DNA of 64,000 nucleotides from Altererythrobacter sp. CAU 1644 (GCF_029623755.1 NZ_CP121106.1:1871001-1935000), one strand, 5' to 3'; positions 36,017 to 45,649 are shown, numbered from the stretch's first letter. Made by a program: numbers and translations. The notes: a model not told the origin generated them from the letters alone.

Positions 36017-36056
36017 AGTCTAGAGTGACAATCTAGAGAAATAGTCTAGAGTGACA
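36017..36056. promoter_or_regulatory. Triple TCTAGA operator-like array
   Basis: TCTAGA occurs at 36019, 36032 and 36045, exactly 13 bp apart, and AGTCTAGAGTGACA is repeated twice (36017-36030 and 36043-36056). The array fills the region between the divergent autotransporter and TetR genes, 30 bp before the TetR start. Regularly spaced palindromes beside a TetR gene are typical of its operator. Confidence 0.65.
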
Positions 36057-36085
36057 TTCGTGCAGGCGCGTGCCAAGGGAGCCGG

Positions 36086-36709
36086 ATGGTGCAATCACGC
36101 AGCGAAGAGACGAGAAACAGGGTGCTGGATGCGACCCGTGAACTCCTGATGGCGCACGGTTTCAACGAGCTCACGATGAAGCACGTGCAGGAGAAATCCG
36201 GCATCTCGAACGGCTCGATCTTCCATCACTTCGGTTCGAAGGAAGGGATTGTCCGCGAGATATTCATCGAGGAACGGCGCCTCTATCTCGGCGCGATCGC
36301 CGATGCGATCGTCCACCATGAAGGCGATCCGTGCGATGCCTTCGCTGCCGGGGCGAGGCGGGCGGTTGATTACCAGCTGCAGGACATCGAGCGCTTCATG
36401 CGGCTGGTCGCGGACTTCAGCGACAGCGAATGGCTGCGCGCGAACAAGGAGCTGTGGCTCGATGCCGCCAACGACATACAGCGCCCGGTCGTCGAATGGG
36501 CGATGCCCCATTTCGCCAGCGGTGCCTTGCCGCTGCTGCCGCCGACGGTGTTTCAGTCGCTATCGCTGGGGCCGGCCGAATTCATCACCCGCTCGCAACG
36601 CCAGGGCCGGATCGAAAACGCGCTCGAACATGTCGACAGCCTTGCCGCGGCGATCGGGGCGGGGCTCAAGCATCTGCGCGATCTCCAGGCAGAAACGCAG
36701 CCGACCTGA
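36086..36709 (+). CDS. TetR-family transcriptional regulator (paralogue 2)
   Basis: A 207-residue regulator with helix-turn-helix 'QEKSGISNGSIFHHFGSKEG' and the C-terminal 'VVEWAMPHFASGALPLL', closely related to the TetR protein at 32387-33013, including a collinear leader. It is divergently transcribed from the trimeric autotransporter gene, which it probably represses through the TCTAGA array. The thiC riboswitch follows about 50 bp downstream. Confidence 0.93.
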   Translation: MVQSRSEETRNRVLDATRELLMAHGFNELTMKHVQEKSGISNGSIFHHFGSKEGIVREIFIEERRLYLGAIADAIVHHEGDPCDAFAAGARRAVDYQLQDIERFMRLVADFSDSEWLRANKELWLDAANDIQRPVVEWAMPHFASGALPLLPPTVFQSLSLGPAEFITRSQRQGRIENALEHVDSLAAAIGAGLKHLRDLQAETQPT

Positions 36710-38761
<2,052 letters not shown>

Positions 38762-38869
38762 CTCAACCGGGGCCACCTGCAAGGTGAGCGGTGGCGGCTG
38801 ACACCGCTTCGCCTCCACCACAAAATCGTGGTATCATGCGCGCAGAACCACCCCATCGGGAGCCTCGCC

Positions 38870-39118
38870 ATGCATATCACCAGACCGATCCTCGCCTTCG
38901 CGCTCCTCGCTGCGAGCGCGCCGCTGGCCGCCACCAACGAGGCCCGCCCCGCCACCGCCCCCGCCGGAAGCGCCGACACCCGGTACTGCATGCGTATTGC
39001 CGCCGTGACCGGCAGCCGCATCGAATCCGTCAGGTGCTGGACCCGCGCCGAATGGGAGCGTCAGGGCGTCGACGTTGACGTAGACTGGCCGCACGAAGGC
39101 GTGAAGGTGATTGGCTGA
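38870..39118 (+). CDS. Small secreted protein of unknown function
   Basis: An 82-residue protein with a signal peptide ('LLAASAPLAA') and a mature part with two cysteines ('YCMRIAAVTGSRIESVRCW'), which could form a disulfide in the periplasm. GGGAG lies ten bases before ATG 38870. Between thiC and its degenerate copy. I do not recognise a family, although similar short exported proteins occur in sphingomonads. Confidence 0.65.
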   Translation: MHITRPILAFALLAASAPLAATNEARPATAPAGSADTRYCMRIAAVTGSRIESVRCWTRAEWERQGVDVDVDWPHEGVKVIG

Positions 39119-39137
39119 GAGCCCGGTCTCCCCGGCC

Positions 39138-39322
39138 AGGATCGCGCGGTAGCTGCGCGACTTCGCCGCCAAGCAGAATTCGGACAGAGCTACCTTGCGA
39201 GCGAGAACTTGCGTGCCGAGACCTCAGCCGAAGAGGCCGCGGAAGCGGAGAAGGGCATGGAGGAGGTGAGCGAGGTTTACCGTGACAAGGGCGAGAAGTT
39301 GTATTTGCCGGAGGACGATTGA
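39138..39322 (+). pseudogene. Degenerate 3' fragment of a second thiC
   Basis: The translated region resembles the ThiC C-terminus: 'LRDFAAKQ' then, after a frameshift near 39178, 'YLASENLRAETSAEEAAE', 'AEKGMEEVSEVYRDKG' and 'EKLYLPEDD' before a TGA. An in-frame TAG lies at 39150-39152, ahead of the aligned 'LRDFAAKQ'. The intact thiC has 'VRDFAAKQ', '[16 protein letters not shown]' and 'DLYVKTED' at the same places. So this is a broken partial duplicate, or the leftover of a displaced divergent thiC. No upstream part of such a gene is visible. Confidence 0.85.
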
Positions 39323-39367
39323 CTGCGGCGAAAAGCAACACGGAGGCAGGGAGTGCCCACTTGAGCT

Positions 39368-39414
39368 TCACCACCCCTTATACGCGTCCTTAGGACGCGT
39401 ATAAGGGGTGGTGA
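39368..39414. repeat. Perfect inverted repeat 1 upstream of the AbiE pair
   Basis: Two 22-bp perfectly complementary arms (from TCACCACCCC to ACGCGTCC) around a TTA spacer. The centre reads GTCC-TTA-GGAC, the same as in the second repeat, 99 bp downstream centre to centre. No T-run follows, so a terminator is unlikely. Candidate operator of the AbiEi-like regulator. Confidence 0.85.
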
Positions 39415-39466
39415 TAACAAAGTCAACTGCATCCACCTTCTGGTCCGACACTATTGACTTTTGACA

Positions 39467-39513
39467 TGCTGCCCTATACCCTACGTCCTTAGGACGTAGG
39501 GTATAGGGCAGCA
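39467..39513. repeat. Perfect inverted repeat 2, seven bases before the AbiEi-like start
   Basis: Two 22-bp perfectly complementary arms (beginning TGCTGCCC and ending TACGTCC) around TTA. It overlaps a weak promoter-like pair (TTGACT at 39454 and TATACC at 39475, 15 bp apart) and ends six bases before the ATG. The shared core with repeat 1 suggests the same protein binds both. If transcribed it would form a hairpin next to the start codon. Confidence 0.85.
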
Positions 39514-39519
39514 CGGAAA

Positions 39520-40407
39520 ATGGACCGATTTGCAAGGCGTCGGCAGTTGACGCATTTGGCAGAGGCCACCGCCGAGCGGCTGCAGCAAAGTGCTTTCTCT
39601 GTGATAGCAGACAGAGAGATATTTCGAGCGATGGTGCGCGTGTACGAGGCTGGCGAGACCAAATACTTGCGAGGCAATGAACCGACCTTGAGCATGCTTG
39701 AGTCGACGAAGGCTGCACTCAGTGCTGAAAATATCATTTCTAGAGATCGTGACTACGGAAGGTTTTGGCGTCTCAATATAGTGCCAGACAACGACGTAGC
39801 GGAAATTGTCACCCATGTGGATCCTGCAATCTATGTCTCACACCTATCTGCGATGGTGATCTACAACCTCACAACGCGCCGCCCAAAGCCGCTCTATCTA
39901 ACAAAGGCTTCGGGAGCCGCGTGGAAAGAAATCCAGGAAAAAGTCCAAGAGGCCGAATTCTACCCGAAATATGAAACTCAGCCGCTCTCCAACGTGCACC
40001 ACCCCAAACGAGTCCGAGGCCGACTACTCGAGACTTTGACGACAAAAAAATATGGCGACCACCTAACGACCCGCAATTCGCGCCAGCGAGTGGCGACCAT
40101 AGGCCAGACATTTCTCGATATGGTGGAAAAGCCTTCTCTTTGTGGTGGAATGACGCATGTGCTTGAAGTCTACGAGGAGTACGCCGAAACACACCTGTCC
40201 GAAATCGTTCGAACCGTTGAGCAATCCGGAAGTCAAATCGCCAAGGTAAGGGCGGGATATATCCTAGAGGAATACATTTCCTTATCTCACGAAACAGTCT
40301 CAGGCTGGACGCAGTTCGCGCAACGAGGAAGCAGCCGTGTGCTTGATCCCGAGAAGCCTTTTGAACCACAATTCTCGGAACGGTGGATGATGTCGATCAA
40401 TGTCTAG
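39520..40407 (+). CDS. AbiEi-like antitoxin/transcriptional regulator
   Basis: A 295-residue protein. The segment 'DPAIYVSHLSAMVIYNLTTR' and the C-terminal 'QTFLDMVEKPSLCGGMTHVLEV' match the AbiEi C-terminal domain pattern of type IV antitoxins. These bind paired inverted repeats in their own promoter and counter the AbiEii nucleotidyltransferase. An N-terminal winged-helix is plausible ('FSVIADREIFRAMVRVYEAG' region). It overlaps the toxin gene by eight bases. Its codon use is visibly richer in A+T than the neighbours, suggesting transfer. Confidence 0.8.
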   Translation: MDRFARRRQLTHLAEATAERLQQSAFSVIADREIFRAMVRVYEAGETKYLRGNEPTLSMLESTKAALSAENIISRDRDYGRFWRLNIVPDNDVAEIVTHVDPAIYVSHLSAMVIYNLTTRRPKPLYLTKASGAAWKEIQEKVQEAEFYPKYETQPLSNVHHPKRVRGRLLETLTTKKYGDHLTTRNSRQRVATIGQTFLDMVEKPSLCGGMTHVLEVYEEYAETHLSEIVRTVEQSGSQIAKVRAGYILEEYISLSHETVSGWTQFAQRGSSRVLDPEKPFEPQFSERWMMSINV

Positions 40408-41302
40408 TCCTGAGCAAATCGAAGAAGCCCTGTCAGTCAATCTGGAATTATGGAGCGCCGACCCCAAGGCGGATACGAAGACACAATTGGAAAGGCAGGT
40501 GATTGAGGTTTTCCTCGTCGCCTTGGGTATGACGAAGAGTTGCGGCGAAAAAATATTCCTCAAAGGCGGAATTCTGATTGGTGCAATATATTCGAGCGGC
40601 CGTAACACCGCAGATATCGACTTTTCGACCGTTCTTGAACCCAGTAAGGATTTTCCAGATAAGCTTCGGGAGGAGCTCGGCGAAGCGTTGCCTCGCGCGA
40701 CCGCTAAACTTGGAATGCCTGAGATATTATTAGATCTTCAATCGGTTAAATTTCGACCTAGAGAAGACTCTTTTGTAGAGGCGTCATATCCGGCAATTTC
40801 TGCGAAGTTCGCCTACGCCGAAAGAGGAAGCCCACAAGAGAAATCTCTTCTTGCTGGAACGTGTTCTCAGGTTCTTCACGCAGACATTAGCTTCAACGAG
40901 CCGATCGATTTTGTCCAAGAGGTCTATATAGAAGGATCCGAGGTAAGGATACTTGCTTATTCTCTAATAGACTTGGTCGCCGAAAAATATCGAGCAATAC
41001 TGCAGCAAAAGGTACGCAATCGCGCAAGAAGGCAAGACGTTTTCGATTTGGATTATCTCATCTCGGAAAAGATCATTCAGGGCCTCGATAAAACGCAACT
41101 CCTCTCAACATTTCGAAGAAAGTGTGAGTCGAGAGATATCCAGCCGACGAAAGATTCACTGGACGACCCAGATGTGATCGAGAGATCAGAAAGAGATTGG
41201 GCGACTTTGGCATCAGAGGTCGAGGAACTGCCTGAATTCAAGCAGTCCTACGAAACAGTGCGAGATTATTACCACTCGTGGCCATGGAATTCCGGAGAAT
41301 GA
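40400..41302 (+). CDS. AbiEii/DUF1814-type nucleotidyltransferase toxin
   Basis: A 300-residue protein. The nucleotidyltransferase motif is 'FLKGGILIGAIYSSGRNTAD' with D72 and D74 ('DIDFS'), followed by the helical 'DLVAEKYRAILQQKVRNR' and 'RRQDVFDLDYLI' motifs typical of AbiEii (motifs with E195-K196 and R211-D213). Such toxins block growth, by altering tRNA in studied members, and support phage exclusion. It pairs with the overlapping AbiEi-like gene; both share low G+C compared with the flanking DNA. Confidence 0.85.
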   Translation: MSSPEQIEEALSVNLELWSADPKADTKTQLERQVIEVFLVALGMTKSCGEKIFLKGGILIGAIYSSGRNTADIDFSTVLEPSKDFPDKLREELGEALPRATAKLGMPEILLDLQSVKFRPREDSFVEASYPAISAKFAYAERGSPQEKSLLAGTCSQVLHADISFNEPIDFVQEVYIEGSEVRILAYSLIDLVAEKYRAILQQKVRNRARRQDVFDLDYLISEKIIQGLDKTQLLSTFRRKCESRDIQPTKDSLDDPDVIERSERDWATLASEVEELPEFKQSYETVRDYYHSWPWNSGE

Positions 41303-41345
41303 TGTTGCCCAGAGTGTCCGATGATCTCTGGGAACCCAGACTCAG

Positions 41346-41819
41346 TTAGTCCCGCCCCATCCTCACCAGCACCCGGTCGAGCGCCTGCAGAAAGTTCGAC
41401 CGGTCTGCCTTGCTGAACGGCGGCGGGCCGCCGCCAGCTGCTCCGAGTGGGCCGTCCATCCCGGCGCGCAGGTCTGCCATGATCGCGCGGGTGGCGATGG
41501 CGCTGCCGATGCTGGCGGCGTCGAAGCTCTTGCCGTCGTGGCGCAGCACCGTCGCGCCTGCCTTCAGGCAGCGTTCGGCCAGCAGGATGTCGGCGGTGAT
41601 CACCACGCTGCGCTCTCCTGCGTTCTCGGCGATCCAGTTGTCCGCCGCGTCGAAGCTGTCGTTCACCACCACGCGCTTGACCCGCTCGCTCACCGGCACG
41701 CGGAAGGGGCTGTTGCTGACCACGCGGACATGCGCCTTGTGCCGGTCGGCCACGCGGTAGATCTCCTCCTTCACCGGGCAGGCATCGGCATCGACGAGGA
41801 TGGTGACGGGTACGCTCAT
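41346..41819 (-). CDS. UPF0178/YaiI-family PIN-like protein
   Basis: A 157-residue protein starting 'VTILVDADACPVKEEIYRVA', with 'VVNDSFDAADNWIAENA' and 'VITADILLAERCLKAGA', the acidic residues of the DUF188/PIN-like fold. Function unknown; probably a nuclease-like protein. Single gene, convergent with the AbiE pair. Confidence 0.93.
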   Translation of the reverse strand: MSVPVTILVDADACPVKEEIYRVADRHKAHVRVVSNSPFRVPVSERVKRVVVNDSFDAADNWIAENAGERSVVITADILLAERCLKAGATVLRHDGKSFDAASIGSAIATRAIMADLRAGMDGPLGAAGGGPPPFSKADRSNFLQALDRVLVRMGRD

Positions 41820-41893
41820 GCCTGCCTAGCTAACGGAAGGGGAGGTAGGCGCAAAACTTTCCTACAGCCCCAATCGATGCGTAACCCTTTCGG

Positions 41894-42235
41894 ATGGAAA
41901 CCACCCCTGACAACACCCGCTGGACGCCTGAGAAGGCGACCGCTTTCCTCAAGGCGCTGGCCCGCACCGGCAAGGTCGCTCCCGCCGCGCGCAGCGTCGG
42001 GATGAGCCGGCAGGCGGCCTATCGCCTGCGCGCTCGCGCTCCGAAATTTGCCGAGTTCTGGGAAATCGCGATGCGCGACGCGGCCGGCGCCAAAGCGGAG
42101 CGCAGGCGCCGCGGCAAGGCACTCCATCCGCTGCTCGCCAAACGGGTCACACCTTCGCCGCGCGCGGGTCACACTCCGGCGCAGGGCGGGTCACAGTTCG
42201 CCCGCGTACAGTCACGCTCGGGCCGCGCAGGGTGA
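41894..42235 (+). CDS. Small helix-turn-helix protein
   Basis: A 113-residue protein. 'ATAFLKALARTGKVAPAARS' and 'VGMSRQAAYRLRARAPKFAE' form a homeodomain-like helix-turn-helix, a type common in sphingomonad genomes. The second half (from about residue 84) is low-complexity and coincides with a degenerate repeat in the DNA, so its reading frame there may not be conserved. Start ATG 41894; no clear ribosome site. Confidence 0.7.
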   Translation: METTPDNTRWTPEKATAFLKALARTGKVAPAARSVGMSRQAAYRLRARAPKFAEFWEIAMRDAAGAKAERRRRGKALHPLLAKRVTPSPRAGHTPAQGGSQFARVQSRSGRAG

Positions 42236-42256
42236 CAATCTGGCGCGCAGAGTTAC
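42144..42256. repeat. Degenerate 20-22-bp direct repeats with GGGTCAC core
   Basis: Starts at 42144, 42166, 42188 (GGGTCAC), 42209 (CAGTCAC), 42230 (GGGTGAC) and 42250 (GAGTTAC), each followed by a short C+G-rich tract. The array runs from the 3' end of the HTH gene into the gap beyond, so it is not shaped by coding alone. Confidence 0.65.
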
Positions 42257-42365
42257 GCTTTGGCGCGCCAGGTTTATAGAATGCGGCTTTTTGGCCCTGG
42301 ACCCTGTTCCAAGTGTTCCATCCTGTTGGATTTCGCGGGGGGGCGCAGGCCGCGCCCGGCCCGGC

Positions 42366-42500
42366 TCAGCCGTTCTTCATGTTCTCCAGCCCCCTGATCG
42401 CGCCGGGCTTGAGGCTGGGGTTGGAGGCGTTGTGCTTGGGCGGTTGTTCCTTCTTGGGCTTGCGTGCTTCGCGGCTCTTCTTGCGTTGGCCCTTGGCCAT
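42366..42500 (-). CDS. Short basic conserved protein
   Basis: A 44-residue very basic protein, MAKGQRKKSREARKPKKEQ followed by a Pro/Asn-rich middle and 'GAIRGLENMKNG'. Similar tiny lysine-rich proteins starting MAKGQ occur across sphingomonads; function unknown. GGAAACG precedes ATG 42500. It is convergent with the HTH gene and divergent from the HPF-like gene. Confidence 0.7.
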   Translation of the reverse strand: MAKGQRKKSREARKPKKEQPPKHNASNPSLKPGAIRGLENMKNG

Positions 42501-42654
42501 GATCGTTTCCAGTCGGGGCGGAATGCCCCGCGCGCACGCTACGCCCTTTTGCGCGAATGCCCGCATCAATTCGTCTGTTCGAATTCGCTGGGAACCGCCG
42601 CGATGCTTCCCATATTGGTAGGAGAGAACCACAGCCAAACAGGAGCATCCGTCA

Positions 42655-42999
42655 ATGCAGGTCCAGTTCTATTCCGACAGCACGGTGATGGGCACCCAGG
42701 AGGTCGCGACCCGGATCGAGGCGCGGGTGCGCGAGAAACTGGCGCGGTTCGAGGAGCGGCTGACCCGGCTCGAAGTCCATGTGCATGACGAGCATCGCCA
42801 CACCCACGGCCATGACGACAAGGCCTGCACGCTCGAGGCGCGGCCGCGCGGTGGCCGGGCGATCGGGGTGACCGAGCATGGCTCGACCGTCGACGATGCC
42901 GCGCGCAAGGCGGCGATCACGCTCGCCCAGCGCTTGCAGCGGCATTTCGGCAAGGAGACGAAGCACAAGAAGGACCCGCGGCCCGAAAAGCAGCTCTAG
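42655..42999 (+). CDS. HPF/S30EA-family ribosome hibernation-like protein
   Basis: A 114-residue protein of the short S30EA (HPF/YfiA) type: 'ARVREKLARFEERLTRLEVHVHDE' and 'DDAARKAAITLAQRLQRHF'. Such proteins bind 70S ribosomes in stationary phase. It carries a histidine-rich insert ('DEHRHTHGHDD') and a basic tail. CAGGAGC precedes ATG 42655. Confidence 0.85.
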   Translation: MQVQFYSDSTVMGTQEVATRIEARVREKLARFEERLTRLEVHVHDEHRHTHGHDDKACTLEARPRGGRAIGVTEHGSTVDDAARKAAITLAQRLQRHFGKETKHKKDPRPEKQL

Positions 43000-43253
43000 C
43001 TTCGGCGGCGGCGGATTCGCCTTACGCCCGAATAGATTAGGTGAACCGGGCAAGCCGTGCTAATGCCCCCGCGCTGACGTCGAAATTTGCGACGGATGTC
43101 GAGATTTGAAGACCGCCGCTTGCCCCTTTTGCGTATCGCAAGGCTGGGCCCCGGCGTAAACCAGGCGACGATTTCCTTTCATCGGACGATTTGACGCACG
43201 ACCCCCGCGCAATCTCGCGCGCGGGCAACCTCAGTTCTTTGAAAGGAACACAC

Positions 43254-43466
43254 ATGTCCAAGGTAGGCACCGTAAAATTCTTCAACGCCGACAAGGGTTA
43301 TGGCTTCATCCAGCCCGACGACGGTTCGGCCGACAGCTTCGTCCATATTTCGGCCGTGCAGGCCGCTGGGATGCACACGCTCGATAAGGAGCAGCGCCTC
43401 AATTACGAAGTCGAAACCGGCCGCAACGGCAAGGAAAGCGCCGTCAACCTGTCGGCTGCCGACTGA
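43254..43466 (+). CDS. Cold-shock protein (CspA-like)
   Basis: A 70-residue OB-fold nucleic-acid chaperone. RNP1 'KGYGFIQ' and RNP2 'SFVHISAVQ' are present, with 'GTVKFFNADKG' at the start. ATG 43254 follows GAAAGGA. About 250 bp of non-coding DNA lie upstream, space for the long 5' leader typical of cold-shock genes; it contains a 13-16 bp imperfect direct repeat (GTCGAAATTTG and GTCGAGATTTG). A strong hairpin follows the gene. Confidence 0.96.
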   Translation: MSKVGTVKFFNADKGYGFIQPDDGSADSFVHISAVQAAGMHTLDKEQRLNYEVETGRNGKESAVNLSAAD

Positions 43467-43476
43467 TTTTGCATGC

Positions 43477-43506
43477 GGGGGTGCGGTGGATTGCCGCCGC
43501 GCCCCC
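43477..43506 (+). terminator. GC-rich hairpin after the cold-shock gene
   Basis: A 13-bp stem (GGGGGTGCGGTGG pairing with CCGCCGCGCCCCC, two G-U pairs) and four-base loop, 10 bp after the csp stop. No U-run follows, so it may be a weak terminator or an mRNA-stabilising end that lets some transcripts reach the next small gene. Confidence 0.5.
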
Positions 43507-43537
43507 CTTCGCCCGCCCATCCCACCTAGGAGCACCC

Positions 43538-43753
43538 ATGGCCGTAACCTACGAATTCTACATGCAGCGTGCCGAAGAGGCCGCTGCCGCCGCCAAGAAC
43601 GCGACGCTCGCGAATGTGCGCGACCGCGAATTGCGTTCGGAAAAGACCTGGCGCGGTCTCGCCAACCAGGCGCGCGCGGTCGCCGTCCAGCGCGAGAAGG
43701 TCGAGCGTGAGAAGGCCGAAAAGCGCGAGCAGGCCGACGAGCCTGCGACCTAG
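43538..43753 (+). CDS. Small helical protein, possibly coiled-coil
   Basis: A 71-residue charged, Ala/Glu/Lys-rich protein ('YEFYMQRAEEAAAAAKNATLA', then 'VQREKVEREKAEKREQADEP') likely to form helices. TAGGAG precedes ATG 43538. Similar short proteins are found after csp genes in sphingomonads. Function unknown. Confidence 0.8.
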   Translation: MAVTYEFYMQRAEEAAAAAKNATLANVRDRELRSEKTWRGLANQARAVAVQREKVEREKAEKREQADEPAT

Positions 43754-43754
43754 T

Positions 43755-44324
43755 TTATGGCGCTGCCTGCTGCGTCAGCCGCACCAGGCCCCAATCATAA
43801 CCGAGTTCTTTCACCCGCCCTTCGAGTAGAGCGCGCAGTTCGCCATCGGGTCGCGCCTCGCGGGTGAGCATCCACAAATAGCGGCCGCTCGGCTCGCCCA
43901 CGATCGACCAGGCGTAGAGCCCGTCCGGCCCTTGCGGACCGCGGTCCAGCACCCAGTAATCGCCGTAGAACGGGCCGAAGAAGCTGACCTTGAGCTTGGC
44001 ACCCTCGCTGCCCTCGACGATCTTGGCCTTGCCGGTGGACTGCCGGAACTTGCCCTCCAGCGAATCCTGGTAGCAGGAGTTGACCACGCGGATCCGCTCG
44101 TCATCGCGCAGCGAGTATTCCGCCGTCACGCCCTCGCACCCCTTCTGGAACGGCGCTTCGTAGCGGCCGTATTCATACCATTTCCCGAGATAGGCGTTGA
44201 GCTCGACCGGCTTGGCAGGCTGCGGCACGCTGGCATTGCCGACCGGGCCGGGCGTGCCGACGCAGGCGGCGAGGAGCAGGCCGGTACCGGCGAGAAAGGC
44301 GAGGGCGAGGGTCTTGTTGTTCAT
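43755..44324 (-). CDS. Bacterial lipocalin lipoprotein (Blc-like)
   Basis: A 189-residue lipoprotein. Lipobox 'LLLAAC', then the lipocalin signature 'LNAYLGKWYEYGRYEAPFQ' (G-x-W motif) and 'GPFYGDYWVLDRG', 'RYLWMLTREARPD'. Blc-type lipocalins sit in the outer membrane and bind lysophospholipids or fatty acids. Convergent with the 43538 gene, stops one base apart. Confidence 0.93.
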   Translation of the reverse strand: MNNKTLALAFLAGTGLLLAACVGTPGPVGNASVPQPAKPVELNAYLGKWYEYGRYEAPFQKGCEGVTAEYSLRDDERIRVVNSCYQDSLEGKFRQSTGKAKIVEGSEGAKLKVSFFGPFYGDYWVLDRGPQGPDGLYAWSIVGEPSGRYLWMLTREARPDGELRALLEGRVKELGYDWGLVRLTQQAAP

Positions 44325-44457
44325 GGCAAGAGAACCGCTGCGACAAGGGGAGGTTCCGTGCGGCGCTGCAACATGCGTCCGTATTGTAACTGTGCTGGGT
44401 CGTCCCGCGAACAAGCTAAGGGACCGCCTGATTGCTGCAACGGGAGGATAATTGGAC

Positions 44458-44958
44458 ATGCGGACAGCAGTGACTCTGGTCGCGGCGTTGGCACTGGCAG
44501 GATGCCAGTTCGACCAGGATGAAGGGATCGGTCAAGAGGTCGCCGAGGAATTGGTCGACCGGTACTACGCCAAGTTCCAGCAGCCCGGCTTTCTCATCGA
44601 CGATCTGATGAAGTTCTATTCGCCGGACATCGCATTCGTTGATCCGACCTACGAGATTGTCATGAATGGCGAATCCGAGTTTCGCGAAACCTATGCCGAA
44701 CTCGGAACGGCACAGAGCAATTATCGCAATATCAAGTGGGACATTGCCGAGGTCGTGACCTCCGGTGACAAGGTTGTGATCTATGGCAACTGGTCGGGTA
44801 CCTTCCACCATTGCCCTTTTGAGGTGGCATTCACCACATACTGGAAGCTCGAAAACGGCCTGATAGTAGAGCAACGCGATTTCTTCGCTGCCCCTGCCTT
44901 CGATCGACAAGTCGGTTGGGATCCGGCGACCGCAAGTGCGACTTGCGCGAAGCACTGA
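44458..44958 (+). CDS. SnoaL/NTF2-like lipoprotein
   Basis: A 166-residue protein with lipobox 'ALALAGC' and the SnoaL-like pattern 'VDRYYAKFQQPGFLIDDLMKFYSPDIAFVDPTYEI' in shortened form. ATG 44458 after GGAGGAT is preferred to the TTG six bases upstream. Related in fold to the exported SnoaL-like protein at 45650. Ligand unknown. Confidence 0.8.
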   Translation: MRTAVTLVAALALAGCQFDQDEGIGQEVAEELVDRYYAKFQQPGFLIDDLMKFYSPDIAFVDPTYEIVMNGESEFRETYAELGTAQSNYRNIKWDIAEVVTSGDKVVIYGNWSGTFHHCPFEVAFTTYWKLENGLIVEQRDFFAAPAFDRQVGWDPATASATCAKH

Positions 44959-45074
44959 CAGTGCTGCCCCGCTCGTTTCCCTAGTCAATCCACACCGGCC
45001 GGACAGGTCGGTCGGCTTTCGTTTCCCAGCCGCGGCCGGGCGGTGTATCTGCCGGGAGGGAGAGGGAGGAGCCC

Positions 45075-45533
45075 ATGATCGAGTCGAAGACCTTTATTCG
45101 CTTCTGTGCTGCCGCGTTGGCCGCCGGGCTGACCGTGTCGGCTGCGGCGCATGACAAGGGGCCGGTGTTCACGCCGTCACCCCTGCCGTACCCCTTTTCC
45201 GATGCGGTCCAGGTGGGCGACCTGCTGATCTTTGCCGGCGATATTGGGATGGCAGAGGACGGGCAGACCGTCGAACCGGGTGGCATCGAGCCCGAGACAC
45301 GGCGGATCATGATCCGGCTCGGCGAGCGGTTGGCGGCACATGGCCTCGACTACAAGGATGTGGTCAAATGCACCGTGATGCTGACCGACATGAGCGAATG
45401 GCCAGCATTCAACGCCATCTACGCCGAATATTTCGCGAAACCCTATCCGGCGCGCTCGGCCTTCGGTGCCAACGGGCTGGCGCTCGGCGCGCGGGTCGAG
45501 CTCGAGTGCTGGGCTTACAAGCAAGCGGCCTGA
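45075..45533 (+). CDS. Exported RidA/YjgF-family protein
   Basis: A 152-residue RidA-fold protein with a signal peptide ('GLTVSAAAH'). The family's 'VVKCTVMLTDMSEWPAFNAI' and 'YPARSAFGANGLALGARVE' segments are intact, including the arginine expected to bind the substrate carboxylate. Cytoplasmic RidA hydrolyses reactive imines; an exported form would act in the periplasm on an unknown substrate. GGGAGGAG precedes ATG 45075. Confidence 0.88.
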   Translation: MIESKTFIRFCAAALAAGLTVSAAAHDKGPVFTPSPLPYPFSDAVQVGDLLIFAGDIGMAEDGQTVEPGGIEPETRRIMIRLGERLAAHGLDYKDVVKCTVMLTDMSEWPAFNAIYAEYFAKPYPARSAFGANGLALGARVELECWAYKQAA

Positions 45534-45649
45534 GCGCCTTCGCCGGTCGAGAGGCGGGCGTCGCTGGTCGAATGGGAGAGGCGGCACCCGGTGCTGCCCC
45601 GTTACGGGGCGAGGCGTGGTCGTGCCCCCTCCCATCGGAGCGCCTATTT

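Noticed and set aside
39368..39513. The twin palindromes as rho-independent terminators
   Set aside because: Neither is followed by a T-run, and the second lies within bases of a start codon.
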